DNA from: Cristatella mucedo
Taxonomy: Eukaryota > Bryozoa > Phylactolaemata > Cristatellidae
DNA length: 64,000 nt
Reading direction: 5' to 3'
Assembly (NCBI GenBank): GCA_009760855.2
Contig: WPIO01000004.1
Coordinates: forward strand, 4,518,001 to 4,582,000
How positions within the stretch are numbered: position 1 is the first letter of the stretch; each line of letters begins with the position of its first letter. The notes below the pieces were generated by a model that was not told the origin of the DNA, ran no database searches, and worked only from the letters and a program-made list of their open reading frames with translations. The translations under genes and the position numbers were made by a program. This document shows positions 1-58,439 of this stretch, one piece after another.

Positions 1-1299
1 CATCAAGTAAGGTGTGCCTTCGTTGTGAGACAGACATTCCCACCCATTGTTGCCTTGGGAAACAGGGAGCTTCTTCAACAAGTGCACATGTCCTGTACTT
101 GCAGACGACCTTACAGCTCTACGAAAGGCTTATAGCTACTCTACGACTATAGATAGTCCCAAGTACCACCCCAATATTCACTGCTTTTGCACTAAGTTAT
201 CAAGAGAACCAATATTTTGACTGGCATAGGTGGTCCACTTAGATGCGAACACGAGTAGGTAGCCGTGTCCACCAATATTGCAAGTCGAGGCTACAAGCCA
301 GCCTGTCCTACGCGCAACGCCTAGACTGAAGCCTTTCCGGACAGCATATGAAACACAGTTCGACGATCTAAATGAAAAAAAGTGAGTAGCTTTCACAATC
401 TTCGTGCACCGATGCTGACATCAACCGTGCTGCTGATTCTGGCACTTCGGTTATGGCCACCCTACGCAAGGGCAAACCTCTGCTAAGTGCTTCATTGAAT
501 TGTTGCTCATTTATTTCAGCTATGCTGCTCTCGTTTGCTTTGCTTTCCAATATGGAAACCGATGCCTACTGATCGCACCCTGCTCGGCAGCCCTAATCGA
601 CCACATAGCTTAGCTCTCAAGTGTGTGGTGCTACAAGACGACATCAAAATATGTGTCCAGCTGCTCGTGAGTGTCCAGCTGTGGCCGCAAGATACAAAAC
701 TACGACCTGCAACTAATGGGGAAGAAAAAAATGAAGTAGAAGTGGCCTTCACATCACCAAGGATGGATGCAGCAGCAGCTGCTGTCAACGATAATTAAAC
801 AAAAAAAGGTTAACAGATTAAAGATAACAAGATATGATAAAAATTAAAGATACAATGATTAAAAGAAGCTACACACCAGTATCTCCCTCTCTCTTGCAGT
901 CAAAAAAAGCTTCCGGACAACGTTAAGCAAGAAGAAACGAAAGACAAGAAGCGGCCGAAGCGGAGCATAAATTCGTCAAGCGAGGCTGCATGCAGATGTG
1001 AGGGGAAGTGTGTCCACGAGTAAATACAAAGAAAAGACAATCTAAAGAAACCACACTAGGTCTGGAAAAGACCACGATGACGTAGTGAACAAAAATAGAG
1101 ATCTTCAGTATGCCAGTCGGGGGGGGGGGAGGGAGGGAGGGAGGGAGGGAGGGAGGGAGGGAGGGAGGGAGGGAGGGAGGGAGGGCGGGAGGGGAGGGAG
1201 GGAGGGAGGGAGGGAGGGAGGGAGGGAGGGAGGGAGGGAGGGAGGGAGGGAGGGAGGTAACGCCAAGAACTTATGGTTTGAATGAAGATGCATACTCAC
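1..1299. other. TPR 3'-side intron or downstream DNA with a GGGA repeat
   Basis: Sequence on the 3' side of TPR exon 36. Apart from a GGGA/GGAG tetranucleotide repeat at about 1121-1257, no coding exon could be supported on either strand. The next TPR exon is expected further left, beyond the window. Confidence 0.5.
1121..1257. repeat. (GGGA)n tetranucleotide microsatellite
   Basis: About 34 near-perfect GGGA units with two small interruptions near 1187-1195, following a run of ten G. It lies 40 bp past the donor of TPR exon 36. The long Gly-Arg-Glu and Leu-Pro-Pro-Ser frames across it are artefacts. Confidence 0.95.
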
Positions 1300-29381
<28,082 letters not shown>

Positions 29382-29505
29382 TACCGCCACAGGCGAATAA
29401 GAATACGACAGTAAAAAGTGGACTCGTTGTACTAACCTACCCAGGAGGGCGCATCAGGAAGTGGGGCGTTAACTGAAGCAGTTGCACAGAGACAGTGCGT
29501 CGGCC
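29382..29505. promoter_or_regulatory. Bidirectional promoter between TPR and the DyP peroxidase
   Basis: The two start codons point away from each other across 124 bp, which must hold both 5' leaders and core promoters unless upstream non-coding exons exist. No TATA box is visible. A CAGGAAGTG sequence at 29455-29463 matches the ETS/GABP (NRF-2) consensus, a factor known to drive bidirectional promoters and nuclear genes for mitochondrial proteins. Transcription start sites cannot be placed from sequence. Confidence 0.65.
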
Positions 29506-47969
<18,464 letters not shown>

Positions 47970-48181
47970 GGGAAAGCACGTAGCAAATGCTTACGGACGT
48001 CCGGTGATGGGATGCACAGGCCGGGACCATCTTTTGAAGCCTCTAGTCTGTCTGTCGCTTGCACGAGTGCTGCAATGCTTGCATCTGCTGTCTGCATTAT
48101 TTCTTTTGAGATGGCTGCTGGGAGTGTTAAGTATGCAAATTCCACGCTTTTCTTTCCAAGTCTTCTAGCTTGAATATATTG

Positions 48182-48182
48182 A

Positions 48183-48257
<75 letters not shown>
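48182..48257. repeat. (AT)n(GT)n microsatellite
   Basis: About 20 AT units passing into about 17 GT units, ending at the edge of the 750-bp LTR. Confidence 0.95.
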
Positions 48258-48260
<3 letters not shown>

Positions 48261-49005
48261 CGCCGAAGGCTCGGCGGAGTAGGCTTGACCTGCCGCTTAC
48301 CTAGCGGCGTAACCTAGCGCCTAATGCCGTTCGGTGCGCGCCTACGCGCGATAAGCTGGCCGCCACGAAACGAGCGTTTCTGGCGCTGACCTGCTTACCG
48401 TTACTAAAGGGGGGTCGTGAGTCCGCGGCGTGAATCGGAAAGCGAGACGCACAAATTGGGGATTTTACTGAGCTTTATTCGCAAGCGCACAAAGTAGCTG
48501 TGCGTCTAACTCAGTTTTATCTCCACACTCCTCGCACGCTCTCAACAGCACCAACACTCTTGCGGAGGGAATACTTCTCCACACTGAGGCTGCTTACGTC
48601 TATAATGAGAAACGACGCAAATAGACGGAGCCCGAACCGGAGCCTAAACCCTAACCGGAGAACTAGGACTCCACACACGCCAACTACGTCTAGCTCGCAC
48701 CGGCAAATCCTTATGCCGAGACCACGTGCTAGCGCGAACACAAAACACGAAAGAAACACAAAATGCCAGCTCGGGCGCGATACGACCGTATTCGGTGGAG
48801 TCCACCGAATCCTCCTAGCGCTGTCTCGTCCTGTCCCGTCAATCGCCAGCGAACAGCCTGCTCTCCTCCCTCGCTTTCAGAGAAACAAGTCCCACGGCGT
48901 CCAAGCGCGGAGCCGGTCAAAAGACCAAGAGCGAGCGTCGCTCGACTCTTAAATACTTAGCCGAGAGCAAGAGGGGGCAAGAGCTTAGTGGTATTGGGCC
49001 CGACA
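48256..49005 (-). mobile_element. Solo LTR, about 750 bp
   Basis: On the minus strand it starts TGTCGGGCCCAATACC at 49005 and ends CCTTCGGCGTTACA at 48256 (TG...CA). A TATA-like AAGTATTTAAGAG lies about 55 bp in, and an AATAAAG polyadenylation signal about 530 bp in. This is the U3-R-U5 order of an LTR. GC content is higher than its surroundings. No retroelement coding region adjoins. No target duplication remains, one flank being a GT repeat. Confidence 0.72.
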
Positions 49006-49331
49006 CCATGGCCCATTACGGTAAGAAATTGATACCGTCACTAGGCCACTGGAAGGGCACCCCTGTCCAGCTTGAATGGTGAATGGGTTCCAGACGATTC
49101 TTTTTTGGACTGAGTGAAGGTGGAGGTTGACAGGCCAGCCAACATCAATCAGCAGCTCCCGCGGGTATCGGACCAATTCTAAAGGCCGAATCGTCAGCTC
49201 TGGTTTCAGAGCTTCCTAGCTTGCTCTTGCTCTCTTACCGCACTGGCGCTCCTCACTGGCTCACAGCTCCAGGACAAAGGAGTTCTAGCCGCCGCCGAAC
49301 AGCTCTTGTTCTCGCTAAAATTAAGCCGAGG

Positions 49332-49335
<4 letters not shown>

Positions 49336-49384
<49 letters not shown>

Positions 49385-49452
49385 ATATATATATAACATA
49401 TACATATACATACACATACACACACACACATATATATACATATATATATACC
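49336..49452. repeat. AT/ACAT microsatellite
   Basis: AT units with CATATA and CACA interruptions. The Tyr-Ile frames across it are artefacts. Confidence 0.93.
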
Positions 49453-49979
49453 GACCTTCAACTGAGCGCTGTGGTTAGCGCCGATACTTGTAAGTTGTCA
49501 GACGCTCAGTTACCTACAAATTGACATCGTGTGATTGCATGACAACTATTTCCTGAAAATAAACAACCTCGGCAGAGCATGCGATCGGCTTGAAGCTCCA
49601 AGCCCATTGTGTCCACCACCTAGAGGCTTTGCGTACGAGTGGGTGGGGCATCGGTGGCCAAGTGCCTCCGGCTCTTAGAGCCCTTGGGTGGGAAGTGGCC
49701 GGGCGGGCTCCTGCCCGCCGCTATTGGTGTTATATTAAAAGCAGACCTGCGTGAGAGGCTTTGGGGGCACTTGCGACTCGACGTTCGGCACATGCAGCAC
49801 CATACGACAGGTAAGAGATCTGGATGCGCCAAATGATCCGTGAGCCTGTAAGTCGGCATCGTCCAGAGGAATGCCTCAAGAGTAGCTTGCTTTCGTGGGG
49901 CCCGGACGTGCCAGATCATAACCAGACGATCACATCGTGGCGTGGGCTGAAGACAGCTACACTGTGCCGCTGCTATCGA

Positions 49980-50635
49980 CAGTAATAATAATAACAATGT
50001 TAATACTGCATTTGTATAGCGCCCCAGTGAACGAAATCTCTTTCTAGGCACTTTACAGATGCTGTACAGAAAGCATTACCAAATGATTAGTGATAACGTC
50101 CGAAAGCAGCAGGCATAGTGTAAGCCGGTACATGCACACGAAGAACGAATCACAAAGACCCACGCAATGCCGTAATAAACAGGTATGTTTTAAGCTTGTT
50201 TTTAAACATCGTCATGTCATGAGACGTTGTGGTGTGCGTCGGTATTGAGTTCCAGGCTTTGAGAGCATAGGAACTAAACGCACGGTCTCCAACGGTTTTG
50301 ACGTTCGTAGGAGGTATTGCTAAATGATTTTAGTCAGAACAGTGGGTTGTACGATTCTCCACCTGTGAGTAGTTCTGATGCTGGAGCAAGAGAATGAAGA
50401 CACTTTAAAGTTAGTGGCAGAACCTTGAAGCCGATATGCTGCTCGATTGAAAGCCAGTGCAGGTCGGCGAGAAGTGGTATGATGTAGCGACTCTGACGCT
50501 CACGACAGACAAGCTTAGCTGCAGAGTGTTGTACCAATTGTACGCGCACGATTGCACGTGCTGTAGACCAGCAAGCAGCCAGTTACAGAAGTCGAGACAA
50601 GTTTGGAATATCAAAATAGGCTACCCGTACCATGT
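49980..50635 (-). mobile_element. LINE family B copy
   Basis: AATAATAATAACAATG tail, AGCGCCCCAGTGAACGAAAT, CTCTTTCTAGGCACTTTACA, then a minus-strand polymerase end with LADLHWLSIEQHIGFKVLPL and several frameshifts. Confidence 0.82.
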
Positions 50636-50639
50636 ACCC

Positions 50640-51670
50640 AGAAAATTTCGCGCGATTCCGTTCACGTAGTCTCGCGAAGTCCACTGAAATAACATCGCAG
50701 TGGCCCTCGCAATTACCAAAATCCACTGCATTCCACCGTGCAGCGAAAGAAATCCTGTTCGTAAAGCTCCTTTTTTGATTGCATATGACAGCAAACTCTG
50801 CGAAAATTGCACTTAAAAAAATTTCACTTGAATTGGCAGAGCCGTCTTCGTGCAATGCGCTGCAATCGACTGCAGTAGCCCGGGCCAATACTGCAATCCA
50901 CTTCAATCCACCGAATCCACGGCATAAAAATCGAAATACATTGCGCCGAGCTCCAGTTTTTATTGCATAACAAAGTAAACTGCACTGTGTGCACAACCAC
51001 GTAAAATAAAAAAATTGTGCATCCTCGCACTGTGGCAATGGGCGGCAATGGTCTGAAATGACCGGGTAAACTACTGCAATTCACTCTATTTCACTGCAAA
51101 TCCTCCTCAAATCGCCATCTCGAAGCTCAAATTGACATTGCATATAGGACTAGGCTCAGCTCAAAGTGCACCCACAAAGTTTTGCTCTATTTTGCACCCG
51201 GCGCGCATGCTGTCATTTTTCGCGTTCAACCTTAGGCAATCCATGGCAAATGACGGCAATTGCCCGAGACAATACAGCTTTTTATGATTGTTACAATTAC
51301 AAGCAAAGCTGGTGGGAGAAGATCAAATTATTCTTGCGTATTACAGTGCACTGTATTAAAAGTGCAACCATATCCTTTCAACCAATCTTGACCGTGCATG
51401 CGAGGGTAATGCGTGGCAATTGACGACAACGGCCTCGGAAAATTACGGAAATTGATAACGATCCATTGAAATTAGACTGAACGCTGCTGGGTGACGCTGC
51501 CATTTAGATTTATAGTTCGTGTATACTCTATTTTTGGTGCACCCTGGAAATTCCATTGGTGATGCTGGCTCTCAGTCACTGCATTGCAATGAACGGCAAT
51601 TGACCATATCAAGACAGCAATCTTCTGCAATCGTCGTCCATTTCTCTTTCAGCACAACTACATCGAGCTT
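50640..51670. repeat. Degenerate tandem block with period near 180 bp
   Basis: Related segments recur: TTGCATATGACAGCAAACT (50779), TTGCATAACAAAGTAAACT (50962), TTGACATTGCATATAGGACT (51131), each followed after about 30 bp by a GTGCA or TTGCA motif. Many short CTGCAAT/GGCAAT words are interspersed. It resembles an old, diverged satellite. Boundaries are approximate. Confidence 0.45.
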
Positions 51671-54539
51671 CGATTGGACGGCTTAGGCTCTTGGATGATT
51701 AGCCCTGCAGTTGCTAGTGAGTGAACTTTCAACTCGGGCTCAATAATTCAACAGGCCGTGCCACGCCTTCATTCTCGGTTCATTGGAAGGACAGAGGCTG
51801 CAGTGGGCGTGTTTTTATCATTTGTGCGTCGACTTGGCCAGAGACTTCAATGTATTTTGTATAATAAGAATGGGATTATGAAAGAGTGGGTTTCGCTAGC
51901 AAAATCCAGATTACTATATACCGCAATTCATCAGGGCGCATCGTAGAAGAGTGCTCTATGTCTCATCGTTTGTTCAATTTGGTTAAAGTTAATGTTGCAT
52001 AATTTTATAATTATGAGTGTAACCTGCTATTAAATTGTAGCAAGTACAGACTTGGCTAGAAATGTATAAGCCGTGTACCAGAACACGTGTATTTTTGCAA
52101 GGTAGAGAGAAGATACAGCTTGGTGAAACAGAATCGAATGCCATGACAGTTTAGGGCAGTTTAGACGAATTCAGAGCACATTCTGGAGTCTAGTTTTAAA
52201 GTGCGTCCACTTTAAGGGCATCCAAAGGATAGCTGGAGCATAATACGGCGACGTTGAGGATTTTATAAGGTACAATAGAGTATACTCGTGAGCAATTACG
52301 GGTGCAGGATTGCCGATAAATTAGTTTGCAGATTGACTAGTGGCTTTGAAGCGGTTTGCTTGCTGCACAGTTAATGGTATCAATGGAAGCACTCTCTTAT
52401 CAGTACAGAAGGTGAGTAGTTCTATTGCCCTTTCGTATCAAATCTCTCTTTAAAATGATTGTTATTTAAAGACCACGGGAATACATTCACGTTTGTACTT
52501 CCATAAGCTATTTGCACAATGATTTGAATTTATTAGGAAAAGATACCAAAGTTTTGTGAGAAACATGGAACAGAGATCCAAAGTCTACTAACGGTGGAGT
52601 AAAGTGCAATACCACCTTCAAAAAATTAGCAGAATTAACGAATGACCAGCTTTTATTTATTTAATGGACACAATTTGACTACATTCATCACCAGATTTAC
52701 TTGGCTAGAGGTTGATTTCGACAACGTTGCTATATAGAGTTAAGCACTGCTATAAACTTCTCTCAATGACAGCTATGTGTTCTCCAGAAAAAATTCAACC
52801 TTTAATAGAGCTGATTCAAAATGCGAACATTTATGTCTTTATCGTGCTACATTGTACGCGGTTAGCAATACCAGCTTTTGATCTCTGCTGCTAGTGCATT
52901 GTCGCACGACTGTATTCAACGATCATAAAGGTGCATCCTCATCTGAAGGTAAACTGCTGCCACTACATTTGCTCAATGCAGAATCGCATGCTTTCCTGTA
53001 CTTTTCTAGTCATGAAATGACGTTTATAATAAAATTAAACCTACAATAAATCTTTAAAAAGGGCCTTTGTAGCACATGCAGGTATTGGTGATCAAAAGAA
53101 AGTGCCTTCACATTTTATCCCTTAATCCATCTTAACTAGGCTCCGCATATTTGGGCAGGATAATAATAATAGGAAGACATTTATGCAGCGCCCTGTTAGA
53201 ACTAATTGTCTTTTTTGTACATTATTAGGCCACCAAAAAGTTTGTAAATGTTTCGGTTTTAACATTCCAGGTGTCGGCACGTTTTAGAACGCAACGAATA
53301 ATCACTTGAACTCAAGAAATTATTAAAGAGAACTGGTACAATTTTAGCTTCGTATTTAATTTTTTCTTAAGTCTAGATGTTGTTACATTTGTCGGGAGTG
53401 AGTTTGAGACCAAATTTTTGCGGTGAAAATTGGGTAAAAGTGGGGAAATTGACAGTACACCTAACTGTAAAAGCGCTTCGCATTAGTAGTCTCATAATCA
53501 TTGATTGCTTTTTCTGTACAAGTATTGTAAAATCAATAATTTAATCAGCCAATAAAAAGCTACATTCCCCAAATCGGCTATGTTACAAACGGTTTGAAGC
53601 GGCTTCCACTTCTGGACAGAACTAGGCCCCAAATACTGCATACGCATCGGCGCTCGTATTAGCTGACGCACGGCGATAGCTGACGACGCCTAAACAGGGT
53701 ATCATGGCATGGACTTGTACATGTTGCACCTCTACGTACAGACACCCCAACAGTAGCAGAAATATGGCAGTGACAAAGAGCACCCCTACCTAAACATAAC
53801 TATTCCATATCCGTAACATAGAGATATATTTGACAGCAACGAAGGATTGTAGGCATTACAGTAACGGCCATGACAGACACCGACGGTTCTGTGGCCTAGC
53901 GCTCAAATCAGCTGCAATGCCAACGCCAACTGCTGAAGTACAGCTGACTTCCTATTTCATACGGGCATTGGCTTATATTTGGCATCGGCCATAGATGATC
54001 GCAAAATCGGTTCCAAGCAGTTATAATTCAGAAATCGTGAACAATGAATATCGGCCATAATCTGGCTGAAGTAGCTCGTGCTCTTGTTTTAGGTCAGAAA
54101 ATGCATCTCCTGAATACTCCACCTGGAATCATGCTGTCCGCTTCCATGACGACTTGTCGCCAGATGAACTGTTCATCTCCAAAGCACGGGTTGCCTTTTT
54201 AACCTGCGTAGCATTGCCAAAGTTCGAGCTTGCATTGACACCTTCACTGTACAGAATGTACACATGTACCTTCGTGCCATTAAAACAAGACCTTGGTCGC
54301 TCGTTAGTTCTAGGTCAGTTCCACCTCATGCAGTAGCGCGAATTCAGTTGGTTAAAACTTGGCAGCTAGACTTTCCGCTTTAAGCGCTTGCAACTGCCAA
54401 AGAAATAAGTCACTGCTCACTATTCTGCAGCATTGGCCTGTCGAGCGAGTAGCGGCAGCGACTGCAGCGATGTCAACTCACTTTTAGATCCCTCTATATT
54501 TCCCGCAATGACTTACCGATCGAGTGAGCTTGAATAAAA
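51671..54539. other. Intergenic DNA, little recognisable
   Basis: AT-richer sequence without supported exons on either strand. A possible family B LINE trace lies at about 54420-54510 (TCGAGCGAGTAGCGGCAGCG, AACTCACTTTTAGATCCCTC). No RNA gene was recognised. Confidence 0.4.
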
Positions 54540-54915
54540 CAAAAAAATGCTAGCTGATTTAACAACCTCTTTCGTATTGCGACAGAAAGGCCTTTACGGC
54601 CATCGCGCTGGTTTGGTCTAGCGGTTAAGGTGCTCACCCCGGGGACCAAGGTCTGACCGAGGTCGTGGGCTCGAGCCCCGAGGCACATGTGAAGCGCCTG
54701 AATAGAGATTAGGTTCCCTCGGGGCGCTATGTAAATGAATTAAATATTTTCTTTATATGTAAATTATGTATCGCCGCCGCTTGCAGCAGCGATGAAGGAT
54801 CGCCGACCGGCAGGATCCGATCCAGGATCCGAATCCGTGACCTTGCGACCTTGGTCGCGAGAATCAACCGCCGCCTACTACCATTACAAGCTGGTGTGAG
54901 CCATCGCGGCTCGCG
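54540..54915 (-). mobile_element. SINE family 1 copy, interrupted
   Basis: Tail and body at 54545-54605 (AGCTGATTTAACAACCTCTT ... GGCCTTTACGGCCATCGC) and head at about 54765-54915 (CGCCGCTTGCAGCAGCGATG ... GGATCCGAATCCGTGACC). Between them sits a plus-strand SINE family 2. Confidence 0.82.
54606..54760 (+). mobile_element. SINE family 2 inserted into SINE family 1
   Basis: GGTTTGGTCTAGCGGTTAAG (A box), GTCGTGGGCTCGAGCCCCGA (B box), then GAAGCGCCTGAATAGAGATT, AGGTTCCCTCGGGGCGCTAT and a GAATTAAATA end. It interrupts the older SINE, which dates it as younger. Confidence 0.87.
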
Positions 54916-55254
54916 CCAGCTTGAAATGGCCTCTTCCGTTGCATCGTTGGTTCGTCTAGCACTGGTCGATTTCTTTTGCCTCGCCCCTCCCGCCGAGTAA
55001 CTTTGAATCCCGCGTGGAGTCAAGGAATGTAGCACTCCCCAGGCTAGAGACCAGATAACGACTGACGCGAAGCCACCTCAGGATTGAAAAGAATTAAATA
55101 AAGGCTATTAAAATACCTCTTTTTTCGGACATATCAATGTACCTAAGTAAAATGGTCTTTGATGTGGTCTTGCGTCGTGAAAGTATGGGATATACTGGAT
55201 ACAGGCGGCAGGGCTTTACTTGTACACTTGCACTCCTGAGGATTGTACACTTCT

Positions 55255-55385
55255 ATTCCTTTCTTCCTTCGTGCTCGGCTTGCCCGAGCATGATTGAGTG
55301 GGTGTTACCAACCGGCAGTCCCTATAAATAACAGTTGCGAGTCTACAGCCTGATTTTCGATTCACGTCTTGGCGTGTTGAATATG
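55255..55385 (+). repeat. Dispersed repeat, copy 1 (possible LTR end)
   Basis: Shares GAGTGGGTGTTACCAACC, CCTATAAATAACAGTTGC, GAGTCTACAGC and GTCTTGGCGTGTTGAAT with 61235-61405 at moderate identity. The tail-like TATAAATAA could be a polyadenylation or TATA region of a small LTR. Confidence 0.5.
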
Positions 55386-55389
55386 TAGT

Positions 55390-55650
55390 AATAACAACAA
55401 TAAAAAATATCAGTATAGCATCAGCGAAAAACTTAATCTGTTTCTAGGCACTTTACATCTGCTTTACAGGAGCCATGATCGAATGGCTACTGGAATCGTA
55501 CACAATGCCAACAAACATAGCATGGTTAGAGGTGATATGCATAGTTTCAACATGTTAATACGGCTAGTGGCAGCATGCACAGTGTCAGCACGCATAAGCA
55601 CACAAAGGATGAATCATAAGTACCCACTAAATGCAGCTTAAAACAGGTTC
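55390..55650 (-). mobile_element. LINE family B, 3' fragment
   Basis: AACAACAATAAAAAATATCA tail, CTGTTTCTAGGCACTTTACA, then the family UTR (GGCAGCATGCACAGTGTCAG and GCACACAAAGGATGAATCAT). Confidence 0.78.
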
Positions 55651-56254
55651 TTTCTCTTGTCAGACTAACAAGTATAATTTTGCTTTTCGTAAGATAGCTA
55701 GTATTACCCGTTTGCACCAATTTGAATAATGATTGAGTTCACTGGTAGCCCTAAACAAGATTGGTTATTATTAACAATAAATGTTCTCACGATGCACCAT
55801 TAGTTAAGTCTGACCTAATTTTTCGGTTTCATAGCAACAGGAAACTGCTCGGCGTAGTAATTCTGAGTCGTGTCCAACCGGAGCAAGCTTATTAATAATG
55901 ACTGCAGTTTTTCTTGTTAGTCAAGCCAACTTTCGCTGGCACCTGCATATATGTGCATGTCCGTTTGTGTTGAGTCATTTCCGCTATAAGAAACATTGAT
56001 CTTGCACTTTGCTCGCAGTCCCAATGGATAGAGGAAGACGCCTTATTGGTTGCTTGGCTTAGCTTTCTGTTAGTCGCTGGTACTAGTCACGGTCCGTCTA
56101 TCTCCATTTTATGAACGTTTATTCGGGATGTTCTGCATTAAAAACCCATCTTCGTGGCCTTATATCATATACATTAACGGGCTATTTCGAATAGACTCTA
56201 TAGGTGAGACACCCTTCAAACAAGTTCAACTTCACATTGAACAGGCGAAATAAT

Positions 56255-56945
56255 TATAATACTAACAATAATAATGCACTCAATATAGCGCGCTCAGAGA
56301 ACTCAGTCTCTTTCTAGGCACTTTGCATTTGCTGCACAGGAAGCACGATCGAATGGTTAGTGATAGTATGCTGAATAAACATCAAGAATAACATTGCTAG
56401 GGTGACATCACAGGGTCAGCATGCAAGTGTGGTTAGTGGCAGCATGCACAGTGTCAGCACGCATAAGCACATGAAGGATGAATCACAGGGACCCACTTAA
56501 TGCTGTCCTAAATAGGTGTGTTTTAAACTTTTTTTTTAAATGTGGCCAAGTCAGGGGATATTCTGATGCAAGTCGGGAGTGAGTTCCGGGCTTTGGGAGT
56601 ATACGAACTAAAGGCACGGTCTCCAAAGGATTTGAGGTTTGTACGAGGTAATGGAAAGTTGTTGGATTCCGAAAAGCATGTGGTACGATATATGGCCTGG
56701 TGGGGGAGTAGATCTGAGAGATAGGCTGGAGCCAAAGAATGAAGTGACCTCAAAGTGAGCGACAAGACCTTGAAGTCGATGCGTTGCTTGACTTTGAGCC
56801 AGTGCAGGTCAGCGAGAAGTGGTGTGATATGGGAATTGCGACGCTCACGACAGACAAGCCTAGCTGCAGAGTTTCGCACCAGCTGTAAGCGCCTGATTGT
56901 ATCGGCCGGTAGGGTAGCAAGCAGTGAGTTACAGAAGTCAACAGC
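56255..56945 (-). mobile_element. LINE family B copy with open C-terminal frame
   Basis: Tail AATAATGCACTCAATATAGC; UTR to 56515. A minus-strand frame at 56879-56523 encodes LADLHWLKVKQRIDFKVLSL, LAPAYLSDLLPHQAIYRTT and FGDRAFSSYTPKARNSLP without a stop. Confidence 0.87.
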
Positions 56946-57534
56946 ATTCTGGCGCTCTAATAAATGGTTAGAGCTAAGCTGAGCTTCACACCATAGAACC
57001 TATGAATATTGCCTAATAGCTAGTATTAAATTGCACGAAATTTCAGATGAAACTCGCGTGTATTAGTTTTTGTGTAGCTGGAATTTAATTTTTTTTTGTT
57101 AATGCAAAGGACAATCGCTTTTTCAAGATTGAGTTCCTTCAAGCACCGACACTCAAATTGACGATACATTCAACTCAACATCAAGGATTAGTACTTTTTG
57201 TAATGATAAGCTTTTAACTGAACTGATTAAAAAACTTTATCTGCACGATTTAAAGGTTGTTTCTGATACACATTGAAAGAAGCCGCAATAAAATATTGTA
57301 TGAGAGGTACTGAACTACTATAAAACGAGTGAGCAACAGGAAATCTGACCTCTTGAAAACATTCCTGCTGCATGTGCAAATATAAAGCTGCACGCCTGAC
57401 CTGCGGGTTGACGAGTGCCTCGGAACGGCTGGAGGTCATAGCTTAAGTTTGCTCGAGCAAATAAGCAGACCTGTCAGTAAAAAAGCTCCTCTAGAAGTCC
57501 TTAGATATCCCAGCACGCATAACAATAATACTAA

Positions 57535-57715
57535 TACCCAGCTGATTTGACAGCCTCTTTTTGTATATCGACAGAAGATTCTTTACGGCTATCATCACCG
57601 CTTGCAGTGGCGATAAAGGAGCGCCCACCGCAGGATTCGAACCCACGACTTCAGAGCCAAGGTCGTGAATTGCAACCGCCTTACCTAGTGAGCCATTACG
57701 GCTCGCATCTAGATG
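57535..57715 (-). mobile_element. SINE family 1 copy, well preserved
   Basis: Tail CCCAGCTGATTTGACAGCCT at the left, body CACCGCTTGCAGTGGCGATA, and minus-strand head GCCGTAATGGCTCACTAGGT with B box GGGTTCGAATCCTGCGGTGG. It has the best A and B boxes of the family. Confidence 0.87.
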
Positions 57716-58155
57716 CTAAAGGGATCTGCAGATCTGAACCTTTAACGACCAAGTTTGTAGGCACACTTCTACATCAGGCGATTCTCAATTTTCCACTTCA
57801 AGCGGGAGGGTGGCGTGTGAGGGGAGGGTGAGGTTTTGAAAGCTGCCTCCTGCGCTCTTCTGCTGCGTTATAATAACGAGGCGGAGTACTTGGCTTGCCT
57901 CAACTTGCACAATTGAAGACGCAATTTGCTGCCGTTCTAACGAAAAAATGAAACTAAACTTTAAGCCGACGCAGAGAGGCTTGTTAGGAAACTGACACAA
58001 AAAACGCTTGCTACACTAGGTAGTACAATTTGGCATAGAACTCGTTCCGGTGCTAATAGAGAAATTTTTCAATCGCAGTTGCCTTAAGAGTAAAGCAATT
58101 GGCTAAAACCTGGCTAAATATTGCTTGCATGAACCGGACAACATATCATGCTACA

Positions 58156-58157
<2 letters not shown>

Positions 58158-58203
<46 letters not shown>

Positions 58204-58320
58204 TATGTATTTTCTATAAAATTCAATTGCATTTCACTTTACAGCAAATGTAAAGCGCCTAGAGAGAGATTAAGTTCTCTGAGGGCGCTTTATCAAGTGA
58301 ATTATTATTATTATTATTAA
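58158..58320 (+). mobile_element. AT microsatellite and LINE family B tail
   Basis: An AT run at 58158-58196, then at 58210-58320 GCAAATGTAAAGCGCCTAGA, GAGAGATTAAGTTCTCTGAG and an ATT repeat: the cleanest copy of the tail. It stands just upstream of a family A element. Confidence 0.85.
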
Positions 58321-58439
58321 ACAGTGAAACATCTAAAATGTACTTGTTTAAAAAAACATATCAGATGCTCCGTGGATTAGGGCCCAAAGTATCGCGGATG
58401 CTCAAGTTAACATTTGTGCCTTTTTGAAAGGTCTCTTCT

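Noticed and set aside
896-980. Possible plus-strand exon after TTGCAG at 893-898
   Set aside because: Lys/Arg-rich frame with no partner exon or donor and no recognisable protein.
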